From assembly GCA_018400335.1 (NCBI GenBank), contig JAGYMT010000157.1, positions 1 to 5,371 on the forward strand: a DNA stretch of 5,371 nucleotides. The letters run 5' to 3'. The position numbers and the translations under genes were made by a program. The notes under the pieces were generated by a model, which searched no databases, had not been told where the DNA came from, and saw only the letters and a list, made by a program, of their open reading frames with translations. How positions within the stretch are numbered: position 1 is the stretch's first letter; every line of letters begins with the position of its first letter. This document shows, piece by piece, positions 1-5,271 of the stretch. The DNA is from Kiritimatiellia bacterium. Lineage in GTDB: Bacteria; Verrucomicrobiota; Kiritimatiellia; JAAZAB01.

Positions 1-1670
1 CCTCCCCGGTCGGGTTCGAGGATTGCGTCAAAGTTAATCGTCATACCGTACTCGCCCAGGATTGTCAGCAAGCCGGTGATGAAGCAAGTTTTGCTTGTGT
101 CGGTCAATTCACTGTAGACGATGAACAGGCATTTCTCGGATATATCGCCGGTCAAAGTGTAACCCGCTGCCCGTTGCAAGTATGTTTCGAGCTCGCGGTC
201 GCCGCTGGTCGCGTGCTCAATGAACTTACGGAATAGCGGATCGTTCTCAGCACCTGGACGAAACTCGACAGCTGAAGCCTTGGTGATGAAGTCCTCCATG
301 CGGTGGGGCGTGATGTTGCCGGTCCTTAAGTCAAGAGTGCCGTTGCTCACCGATAACATGAGTGGGTCGGCGTCGAATAGTTCCAGGGATCGAGCCAGAC
401 CGAGACTCGGGGCAAGACGGATCGCGGCATCCATGCGGCCGATTTGTTCACAAGAGAGGGCGAAGCGGAAGAATTCCATGCGAGTTTGTGCGTGGAGCGT
501 TTCCGGAAGCTGGGTCACCTCATCTTTTATCTTGCGCGCCGTTTCCGCCATGCGCCGCCGGATTTCAACGAGGCCGGGATCGCGCCTCCAGCGCCGCCCG
601 TTCCAGACAAACCAAGCGCCAGACTCAAGTTGATAGACCACTTCGGCCTTATGATAGAACACGAAACGCTCGGCGAGGCCAGTATCGGTACGGGCGAGGG
701 GCGTGCCTCCGATAGCGGCCTCGATGGGGTCGCCGGTGGTGTTGATACGCGTTGTGGATATCTCCGTCGCTTTCTGATATTCCGGGACCTTATCGGCGAG
801 GCGTAGGATCGCCGCCTTGATGTCCTCCGGCGCCTGTGCATCATGCTGTTCGAGATATTCGACGATGTCCTCACCCTCACCCAGGCCGGGAAGCTCTACG
901 ATCTTGACGCTTGCCGGCGGGTTGAGCTTCGTCACGATGGCCGCAACGGTGGCGGCATAACTGTCCCCGGCTTCATCTGCATCTGGTATAATGTTGACGT
1001 TGCGCCCTGCGAGGATAGTCCAGTCTGTTTTTTCCGGCGATTTCGCACCGTGGGCGGAGGTGGTTGAAAGAAGTCCGATTGACAGACCGGCATCTGCGCA
1101 CCCTTCGCCCTCATGAACGAAGACAGGCTCCTTCAAATCGGCCTGGGCGATTTTGTCCGCGTGATACGGTAGCCAGGTCGTCGGGTCCCCGGTTTGCCAT
1201 TGTTCGCCGGCGGCGTGAATCGGGCGGAAGGTCTTTTTTCCGGCGGCGGGTCCATAGGGCTCGAAGCGTAGCATTTGCGCGTAAACGTCCTCGCGTTGGT
1301 TCCGATAGTCATGCCGCGCAACCTCGCGGAACGGGACCGGCTGACCTTGGTTCACTGACCACTCGGTTGCCTTGGCTGCGGCATCTGCGTCCTTATGAAG
1401 TTTTCGGGGCGCGGGTGGTGTATGCTTAACCGGTGGCAGGCGCCGCTCATCACCCTTCACGCCTGCCAGGGCAAAAATCCTTTTCCGGTGTTCATCACCT
1501 TCAGCACCCGGATATGCAATGCAACCGAACTTGCCGTCGGGCATTATTGCAAGATGATTGCCTTCCTTGTCGTGCCCTTCCTCCGCGCAAGCTGGGCACT
1601 GCGCAAGCGTCTTCCCGCCGGTGCGGCGAACGTTCTGAAGGCGTGATTCGTCAAGATGGGCGGTGTTCAA
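1..1670 (-). CDS. Phage/plasmid-type primase-helicase (zinc + Toprim + D5/P4-like), 3' end cut by window
   Basis: This frame is open from the left edge to a TTG start, giving 556 visible codons with no stop or frameshift. From the N-terminus it shows a CHC2-like zinc region (C25-x2-C28, H39, C50). A Toprim domain follows at about 182-272, with the acidic HEGEGCADA motif near 186-194 and PDADEAGD near 229-236. A P4-family middle domain includes NGTLDLRTG at about 443-451 and YLQRAAGYTLTGD at about 497-509. The start of a D5-type SF3 helicase domain is near 515. Such proteins synthesise primers and unwind DNA at the origin of the element. I chose the TTG at 1670 because AAGGAGG lies 8 bases upstream and the N-terminus then begins just before the zinc region. 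An in-frame ATG at 1763 is an alternative and would add 31 residues. The P-loop region (about 520-529) is atypical: K527 and T528 remain, but the conserved glycines are absent. It overlaps the upstream mini-ORF as TTGA and is the last visible gene of the repressor operon. Confidence 0.9.
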   Translation of the reverse strand, partial: MNTAHLDESRLQNVRRTGGKTLAQCPACAEEGHDKEGNHLAIMPDGKFGCIAYPGAEGDEHRKRIFALAGVKGDERRLPPVKHTPPAPRKLHKDADAAAKATEWSVNQGQPVPFREVARHDYRNQREDVYAQMLRFEPYGPAAGKKTFRPIHAAGEQWQTGDPTTWLPYHADKIAQADLKEPVFVHEGEGCADAGLSIGLLSTTSAHGAKSPEKTDWTILAGRNVNIIPDADEAGDSYAATVAAIVTKLNPPASVKIVELPGLGEGEDIVEYLEQHDAQAPEDIKAAILRLADKVPEYQKATEISTTRINTTGDPIEAAIGGTPLARTDTGLAERFVFYHKAEVVYQLESGAWFVWNGRRWRRDPGLVEIRRRMAETARKIKDEVTQLPETLHAQTRMEFFRFALSCEQIGRMDAAIRLAPSLGLARSLELFDADPLMLSVSNGTLDLRTGNITPHRMEDFITKASAVEFRPGAENDPLFRKFIEHATSGDRELETYLQRAAGYTLTGDISEKCLFIVYSELTDTSKTCFITGLLTILGEYGMTINFDAILEPDRG

Positions 1671-1768
1671 GATGATTTCCTCCTTAACATCAAAAAGACG
1701 CGGCGGGCGGTGAATGGATGAACAGGCAGCCACCTGCCGAGCGCGCGGATAAGAGCGTCCCATGTCAT
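1667..1768 (-). CDS. 33-codon mini-ORF between the excisionase-like and primase genes
   Basis: This small ORF encodes a basic, partly hydrophobic peptide beginning MTWDALIRALGRW. Support comes from signals, not homology. AGGAGG lies 9 bases before its ATG. The ATG overlaps the stop of the upstream gene as ATGA, and its own TGA overlaps the TTG start of the primase as TTGA. It fills exactly the gap between two real genes, so it may carry ribosomes through and couple primase translation to the genes upstream. The peptide itself may or may not have a function. I do not recognise it. The alternative is that this stretch encodes the N-terminus of a longer primase started at ATG 1763, in a different frame. 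Confidence 0.45.
   Translation of the reverse strand: MTWDALIRALGRWLPVHPFTARRVFLMLRRKSS
1679..1685 (-). promoter_or_regulatory. Ribosome binding site deciding the TTG start of the primase
   Basis: On the minus strand AAGGAGG is followed by 8 bases and then TTG at 1670. This near-perfect Shine-Dalgarno at ideal spacing supports the TTG over the upstream in-frame ATG at 1763. The nearest AGGAGG to that ATG is 14 bases away and better suited to the mini-ORF start at 1768. Confidence 0.7.
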
Positions 1769-2052
1769 TGACGAGCCCCTCCTGAAATGAGCGACGCGAC
1801 TTCGCTTTCGAGGAAGCCGTTTCCACGCCGCCGGCCTGGAAGTTTGACACGCGTCAACGATCCTTGACGGGCAAGCAGATCCACGAGCCTGACGGAACAA
1901 GAGAGCCTCGCCGCAACCTCTCCCCGGCGAAGAAGCCGCTCGGGCTGCGGCTCTGGGGTCTGGCCTGTGAGTTCTTTTAAGAGTGAAGCACGATCCCTTT
2001 CCGACAAACTGCGGACAGCCATTTTTGCCAGTTCAAGATGTTGCGCGCTCAT
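1765..2052 (-). CDS. Excisionase-like helix-turn-helix DNA-binding protein, 95 aa
   Basis: The C-terminal half (about residues 39-91) reads as a MerR/excisionase-type helix-turn-helix. LLRRGEVAARLSCS is followed by a recognition-helix segment VRLVDLLARQGSL, then a basic LPGRRRGNGF wing and a closing ESEVASLI helix. The N-terminal 35 residues are probably helical (ELAKMAVRSLSERDRASLLKEL) and could dimerise. By family it binds DNA, either as a recombination directionality factor for the nearby integrase or as a transcriptional regulator; the sequence does not decide between these. The start is supported by GGGAGGTG about 5 bases upstream and by the ATGA overlap with the repressor gene. It sits between repressor and primase, on the same transcript. 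I am sure of DNA binding and less sure of the excisionase role. Confidence 0.8.
   Translation of the reverse strand: MSAQHLELAKMAVRSLSERDRASLLKELTGQTPEPQPERLLRRGEVAARLSCSVRLVDLLARQGSLTRVKLPGRRRGNGFLESEVASLISGGARQ
1776..1783 (-). promoter_or_regulatory. Strong ribosome binding site for the 33-codon mini-ORF
   Basis: AGGAGGGG on the minus strand lies inside the end of the excisionase-like gene, with AGGAGG 9 bases before the ATG at 1768. For the primase ATG at 1763 the same site would be 14 bases away, an unfavourable distance. It is the main direct evidence that the mini-ORF is translated. Confidence 0.55.
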
Positions 2053-2267
2053 TGCCGCACCTCCCGGCCGGCCAGTTCTGAAAAATCAGGAAACACGGTG
2101 GTGACTTCCTGCTGGAGCGCGGTGGCTATGCGCCGGGCGGTGGTTTTACATGGCCTGCGCGCCCCCGTGCGGATGTCGGACAACATGGAGACGTTGATCC
2201 CGGTGTCCCGCGCGAGCTGCGAAAGCGCGCCGCGCTCGTTTAAAAAATCTTCCATCCGGTGTGTCAT
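2049..2267 (-). CDS. XRE/Cro-CI family repressor, 72 aa
   Basis: The short protein is almost entirely a lambda-repressor-like helix-turn-helix. LSQLARDTGINVSMLSDIRTG (about residues 16-36) fits helices 2 and 3, and ARRPCKTTARRIATAL completes the fold. There is no peptidase or dimerisation domain of the CI type, so it is closer to Cro or a small plasmid repressor. It is the first gene of the minus-strand operon and diverges from the 469-codon gene across a 64-bp AT-rich gap. The start at 2267 is backed by an A-rich leader with AAGGAA about 7 bases upstream. A later in-frame ATG at 2255 is less likely. It probably binds the inverted repeat in that gap and controls one or both divergent promoters, an inference from position. 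Confidence 0.88.
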   Translation of the reverse strand: MTHRMEDFLNERGALSQLARDTGINVSMLSDIRTGARRPCKTTARRIATALQQEVTTVFPDFSELAGREVRQ

Positions 2268-2286
2268 AATTAAATTCCTTTTTTTT

Positions 2287-2313
2287 GTTTTTGCTTGCTA
2301 TATATGCAAAAAC
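2287..2313. promoter_or_regulatory. Putative operator: perfect 8-bp inverted repeat in the divergent promoter region
   Basis: GTTTTTGC (2287-2294) and GCAAAAAC (2306-2313) are perfect inverted arms separated by 11 bases. A second, tighter pairing, TTGC-N7-GCAA (2295-2309), is nested inside because TTGC is repeated on the left side. The centre, TATATAT, could also serve as a -10 element. The size and symmetry fit a dimeric XRE repressor site. It lies between the repressor gene and the divergent 469-codon gene, so one bound dimer could act on both. Binding has not been shown. Confidence 0.65.
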
Positions 2314-2327
2314 TGATAACCTGTTAC
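2299..2327 (-). promoter_or_regulatory. Candidate promoter of the repressor-primase operon
   Basis: On the minus strand GTAACA (2327-2322, four of six matches to TTGACA) is 17 bases from TATATA (2304-2299), with TGC just before the -10 as in extended promoters. A start near 2292 would give a leader of about 25 bases containing the AAGGAA ribosome site. The -10 lies inside the inverted repeat, so repressor binding would block it. The plus-strand promoter for the 469-codon gene is less clear; the symmetric TATATA could serve both strands. Confidence 0.4.
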
Positions 2328-2331
2328 ATAT

Positions 2332-3741
2332 ATGAATAAGGAATCTTTATTTTCAGTCTCGGATATCTCGAAGTTATGCAGGGTGTCGCGGATGACGCTT
2401 CACCGATATTTGGCGTCCGGCAAGCTCCGGTGGCGTGGTAGTGTCCGCCGTGGGCGGTTGGCGCGGGGTATTGATCTTCATGAGTGCCAGGCGTTAATTG
2501 GCCGTCAACCGGATCGGGCTATCGCTTCGGCCAGCGTAGAAGCGAAAATGTTAAGATGGATACGTCGGCGCAGCCCGTTTTGTCATGGCGCGGATTGGCG
2601 GGCGGTGATGTCTCATATGATGGCGGCAGCGGTGGCGGGTGATGCTGATGCGGACTTGCTGCTATACGCCGCGCGCTGTCTGTTGCGTCATGATAATGAT
2701 TTTTTATATGGATTACTGATGGATGGAAGGCGTAAAAGCACGGCCGCCTTCGCCGGGCGCGCGATTGTGGCCTGCGCGTTGGAGTTGCCAAAACTGGACA
2801 CTGGTTTGACCTTCCGCCAGGCATGGCGGCTATTTATCCAAACCGCGCGCGGCGCGCAATTTTCCGCGCGTCCTGTTTTGGTTTATGAGTCTGACCGGCG
2901 CTTGGCGCGTTTAGTTCTGTCGCCGCGCTGGGTGTACGAAACTCCGAAACATCATCGGCATGATGTATCAGCAAGCATGTCGTTTTATCAGGTGCAAGGG
3001 CGAAATCGCGCAATCATGGAAAAATTATCGCTTCGTTTGGCGTCGGCGCAATTTGATAATGCTGGGCTCCGTCATGATGTGCAGGCCGTGCCTGGTGATG
3101 CGATGACATATATTCCTGACGATATGACATTGACAAGCGGACGTTCTGCGGCATTTCGCAATAGTATAAAATCGGCGTCGGTGGATCTTCCGGCCTGGAA
3201 ATTATATGGCGCTGCTGTGTCCGCAATTCTCGCGCCGGATGTGTATCAGGATTATGACGAAACAAAACAGGCGAAATCGGCGCCGGAATGGCTTCCTAAA
3301 TTGGCCGCCTTGGGTTTAAGTAAAAGTGAAAGCCAGGTTTTCGCGCGGACGTTGCGCCGGATGGCAGGCGTTCCGGATTCTCGCAGGCGGCAAAAGAAGA
3401 CAGATCAACATGGCCGCGATATTGATTCAAAGCGGTCGAAATCCTTGTCTAAATTAGACAACCGCGCGAAGGGTCGGCAGATTTCGATTTCTGTTTTATC
3501 ACGCGCGCTTGGTGTCAGCCGGTTGACGGTGCGGCGGTGGCTGCGGTCGCTGCATTCCGTTGAGGAAAAAAAGCCGATGTCATTACAAGGTGCGGAACCC
3601 TGCCCGGCGTGTGGCGAGGGATTGATTCGTGATGACGGAAAGTATCATTGCCCGGCTTGCGCCTGGGTGGGTGATGCGGATGACCTCGACGCGCAAGCGA
3701 TAGCGGGCTGGCTTGGTGATGTCCGTGCCGTTATAGATTAG
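2332..3741 (+). CDS. Unknown protein with HTH at both ends and C-terminal zinc ribbon, 469 aa
   Basis: I do not recognise this family. The N-terminus (about residues 7-31, FSVSDISKLCRVSRMTLHRYL) looks like a MerR/excisionase-type helix-turn-helix, followed by a basic stretch. A long middle region (about 65-345) is rich in Arg and Ala, with no catalytic motif I can name. A basic, polar linker (about 347-382) follows. A second helix-turn-helix (about 384-406, ISISVLSRALGVSRLTVRRWL) leads to a zinc ribbon of two CPAC motifs, C424/C427 and C440/C443. This suggests a multi-site DNA-binding protein such as a regulator, a replication initiator or an accessory recombination factor. ATG 2332 is the first start after an in-frame stop and opens directly into the helix-turn-helix, but no Shine-Dalgarno precedes it. 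It diverges from the repressor and converges on the integrase, with overlapping stops. Its codon use (many TTA, TTT, CGT, GAT) looks less GC-biased than that of the primase. Confidence 0.85.
   Translation: MNKESLFSVSDISKLCRVSRMTLHRYLASGKLRWRGSVRRGRLARGIDLHECQALIGRQPDRAIASASVEAKMLRWIRRRSPFCHGADWRAVMSHMMAAAVAGDADADLLLYAARCLLRHDNDFLYGLLMDGRRKSTAAFAGRAIVACALELPKLDTGLTFRQAWRLFIQTARGAQFSARPVLVYESDRRLARLVLSPRWVYETPKHHRHDVSASMSFYQVQGRNRAIMEKLSLRLASAQFDNAGLRHDVQAVPGDAMTYIPDDMTLTSGRSAAFRNSIKSASVDLPAWKLYGAAVSAILAPDVYQDYDETKQAKSAPEWLPKLAALGLSKSESQVFARTLRRMAGVPDSRRRQKKTDQHGRDIDSKRSKSLSKLDNRAKGRQISISVLSRALGVSRLTVRRWLRSLHSVEEKKPMSLQGAEPCPACGEGLIRDDGKYHCPACAWVGDADDLDAQAIAGWLGDVRAVID
3445..3461. repeat. Perfect 17-bp palindrome inside the 469-codon gene
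   Basis: TTGTCTAA and TTAGACAA are perfect inverted arms around a single A. The palindrome lies in the linker-coding stretch just before the second helix-turn-helix and is more AT-rich than its surroundings. It could be a protein-binding site or chance within coding sequence; it encodes an unremarkable LSKLDN segment. Confidence 0.5.
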
Positions 3742-5066
3742 GCAAGGATTTCGAGCACGTCCTTCCTGACCGTCTTCCAGTTCCTGCCCGTCATTCCGGC
3801 GATCAACTCCTTAACCTTGGCGCGGATGTCGTCCGCCGGCGGGGGTAGGGCAAGCGGGGCTCTGTGCTCACCGATAACCGACGGCATCGAAGCGACGGCC
3901 GCCTTAATTGCCGCTTCCCCGACGTGGGTGTAAGTGTCGTGCATAGCGACGGTTGAATGTCCGACAATAGCCATTGTCGTTGATAACGGAACGCCCGCCT
4001 CGCGCAATAGCGAAACGGCGGAATGCCGCAAGCTGTGAAAACTGGCAACAGGGATGTCGTGAACGCCATTCCCTTTGACCGTGGTGGTAATGCCGCATTT
4101 CTCGAAGTGTCGGCGGACAATGTTGCTTACTGCATACGCGCCTCGCTTGGTGTATAGTTCCGCCATCGTCTTGTGAATGTAGCCTGCGCGCTTGTCCGGT
4201 GGCGTCTCGCTGAATATGTCTCTCAATACAGGATGAAGCGGGACTGTCAAGAATGTGTCCGAAAATCGCGCCGTCTTGTTCGGTTTGTAGCGGATCAGGC
4301 TTTTCAGCATGTCTACGGCGCCCCAGTCCATCAACGCGGCATCGCCGAGTCGGGTTCCTAGGTAAAGCCCCATCGCAAGCATGGAGCGGAGTTCACCTTC
4401 TGCGGACTGGCAAACCTTGATCAATTCCTCTGTGGTTAATTCGCGGTGATGTTGGGTCTTCTGTCGCTTGCGCTGAATGCCGCCTGTCCCTCCGTGCTTC
4501 GGGTTGATAAACGGGTTCGCGCCGATCTTGGCCTTCTCTTTCAGAACGCGAAACACAAGAGCACAAACGCGGATGATCTTGTTAAACGTGTTCGGCGTGA
4601 TATGCCTGGCCGTCAACTCTGAAGCATATTCGTCTGCAATATCTTGATTGACTTCACGAAGACAACGAAGTTCCGGGTGTTTGTGCTGAAGCCATACGGC
4701 GAAAGCGGTCCATTGATATTCATACGCTTGAAGGGTCTTGGCTCCGCTGTCGGGGCGTTTCGGAGACTTGACAAACGCGGTCCAGGCGTCGGGAATGGAT
4801 AACGGCGGGTTGCGCTCCTCATTGGCGGATTGCGCTTCGGTCTGGGCATCCTGCAAGCGTGCCGTGAGCAGCGTTAAAGCATCGGCACGGCTTCCGGCCA
4901 TGATAGGGCGCATAAGCTCGCCGCGTTTCTGCTCGGCCTCTTTTAGGTCGCCGGTCTGCAAGCTCTGATACAACATGCGACCCTCGACCATGTATTTCAA
5001 CCAGTAGACTTCACCGCGACGATAAAGAGATCCTTGACGATGTTTTCCGCCTTTGTTAGTGTTCAT
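3738..5066 (-). CDS. int: Tyrosine recombinase/phage-type integrase, 442 aa
   Basis: It cuts and rejoins DNA at the att site to insert or excise the element. The catalytic set is complete: R239 in GLYLGTRLGD, K264 in KPNKT, H344 and R347 in FHSLRH, H370 in VGHS and nucleophile Y379 in DTYTHV. The N-terminal part (about 10-50) resembles an arm-binding domain, and about 90-180 is a SAM-like core-binding domain. The C-terminus runs about 60 residues past the tyrosine, longer than in many integrases, and ends in a basic helical stretch (about 412-442). The ATG at 5066 has GAGGAA a few bases upstream. The gene points away from the tRNA att site, and its TAA overlaps the TAG of the convergent 469-codon gene in the bases TTAG. 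A promoter covered by tandem repeats lies upstream. Confidence 0.95.
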   Translation of the reverse strand: MNTNKGGKHRQGSLYRRGEVYWLKYMVEGRMLYQSLQTGDLKEAEQKRGELMRPIMAGSRADALTLLTARLQDAQTEAQSANEERNPPLSIPDAWTAFVKSPKRPDSGAKTLQAYEYQWTAFAVWLQHKHPELRCLREVNQDIADEYASELTARHITPNTFNKIIRVCALVFRVLKEKAKIGANPFINPKHGGTGGIQRKRQKTQHHRELTTEELIKVCQSAEGELRSMLAMGLYLGTRLGDAALMDWGAVDMLKSLIRYKPNKTARFSDTFLTVPLHPVLRDIFSETPPDKRAGYIHKTMAELYTKRGAYAVSNIVRRHFEKCGITTTVKGNGVHDIPVASFHSLRHSAVSLLREAGVPLSTTMAIVGHSTVAMHDTYTHVGEAAIKAAVASMPSVIGEHRAPLALPPPADDIRAKVKELIAGMTGRNWKTVRKDVLEILA

Positions 5067-5128
5067 GTGTTCCTCGTGTTGGTTGTTGCTTGTGTTCTTG
5101 TGTGTGCCTATGTCTAACCTATTGACAA

Positions 5129-5155
5129 ACAGTATAGGGACAGTTTAGGGACAGT
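5129..5155. repeat. 11-bp-period tandem repeat over the integrase promoter (arm-type or operator sites)
   Basis: TAGGGACAGT occurs at 5135-5144 and again at 5146-5155. The ACAGT core also occurs at 5129-5133, giving three copies exactly 11 bases apart, about one helical turn, on the same DNA face. Direct repeats at this spacing beside a core site are typical of integrase arm-type sites. Because they also overlap -35 and -10, binding by the integrase or another factor could shut off the int promoter. Confidence 0.65.
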
Positions 5156-5158
5156 CAA
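5131..5158 (-). promoter_or_regulatory. Integrase promoter
   Basis: On the minus strand TTGACT (5158-5153) is followed after 16 bases by TATACT (5136-5131), a good sigma-70-type pair. Transcription would start near 5124 and leave a leader of about 58 bases that is CA-rich and poor in G, so probably unstructured, ending in GAGGAA before the ATG. The tandem repeats of the next entry cover the whole promoter. Confidence 0.65.
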
Positions 5159-5188
5159 GCAAAAACATCAATAAAAATGCGTTTTAAT

Positions 5189-5235
5189 TCGGATTTCTAA
5201 TCCGGTGGTCGCAGGTTCAAATCCTGCCGGGGGCG
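5189..5235 (+). tRNA. 3' fragment of tRNA-Arg(UCU): attachment site at the element end
   Basis: The fragment contains an anticodon arm (stem TCGGA/TCCGG, loop TTTCTAA with anticodon TCT and T33), a five-base variable region, and a T arm (GCAGG/CCTGC with loop TTCAAAT). The 3' acceptor strand CGGGGGC and a G discriminator base follow. No CCA is encoded. Nothing upstream resembles a D arm or 5' acceptor strand; that sequence is AT-rich. The gene is therefore only the 3' half, not a functional tRNA. This is what integration into a tRNA 3' end leaves at one junction. The intact copy should lie at the other end, outside the window. Confidence 0.85.
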
Positions 5236-5271
5236 CCCGCGGATCTTTAATGAAAGGAAACAGGTTGTATC

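Larger units (their letters stand above)
1..5235. mobile_element. Right end of a tRNA-Arg-integrated mobile element (left end outside window)
   Basis: The gene set (tyrosine integrase, XRE repressor, excisionase-like protein, Toprim/D5-type primase-helicase) is the core of an integrative phage, phage satellite or integrative plasmid. The integrase gene lies about 120 bp from a tRNA 3' fragment that lacks its 5' half. This is the usual mark of the element end at which the target tRNA is not rebuilt. A signal-peptide gene of ordinary chromosomal type starts just beyond. The left boundary is not in the window, and the exact crossover point within the tRNA fragment cannot be fixed from one end. 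No structural, packaging or conjugation gene is visible, so the class of element stays open. Confidence 0.85.

Noticed and set aside
220..1429. Several plus-strand ORFs of 70-140 codons opposite the primase
   Set aside because: They are Arg/Pro/Ser-rich frames lying antisense to one continuous primase-helicase frame with recognisable zinc, Toprim and P4-family motifs; none shows a plausible domain.
1667..1900. 77-codon minus-strand ORF starting at 1900
   Set aside because: Its first part is an out-of-frame reading of the excisionase-like gene. Only the last 33 codons, from the ATG at 1768 with its own ribosome site, are kept as a mini-ORF.
2519..3265. Minus-strand ORFs of 101 and 83 codons opposite the 469-codon gene
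   Set aside because: Low-complexity Pro/His/Arg composition, no credible start context, and antisense to a long gene with clear motifs.
3803..4968. Other-frame ORFs of 62-105 codons within the integrase gene
   Set aside because: Shadows of the integrase frame, which has all its catalytic residues and is intact over 442 codons.
5122..5150. Plus-strand promoter with TTGACA at 5122-5127
   Set aside because: No acceptable -10 lies 16-18 bases downstream (TTAGGG there); the minus-strand pair fits much better.
5067..5188. GT-rich stretch upstream of the integrase as a further gene or small RNA
   Set aside because: No ORF and no stable stem-loop seen; it is explained as the CA-rich leader of the integrase message plus promoter and repeats.
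5161..5240. A complete, functional tRNA gene at the element boundary
   Set aside because: No D arm and no 5' acceptor strand pairing with CGGGGGC can be found upstream; the sequence there is AT-rich.
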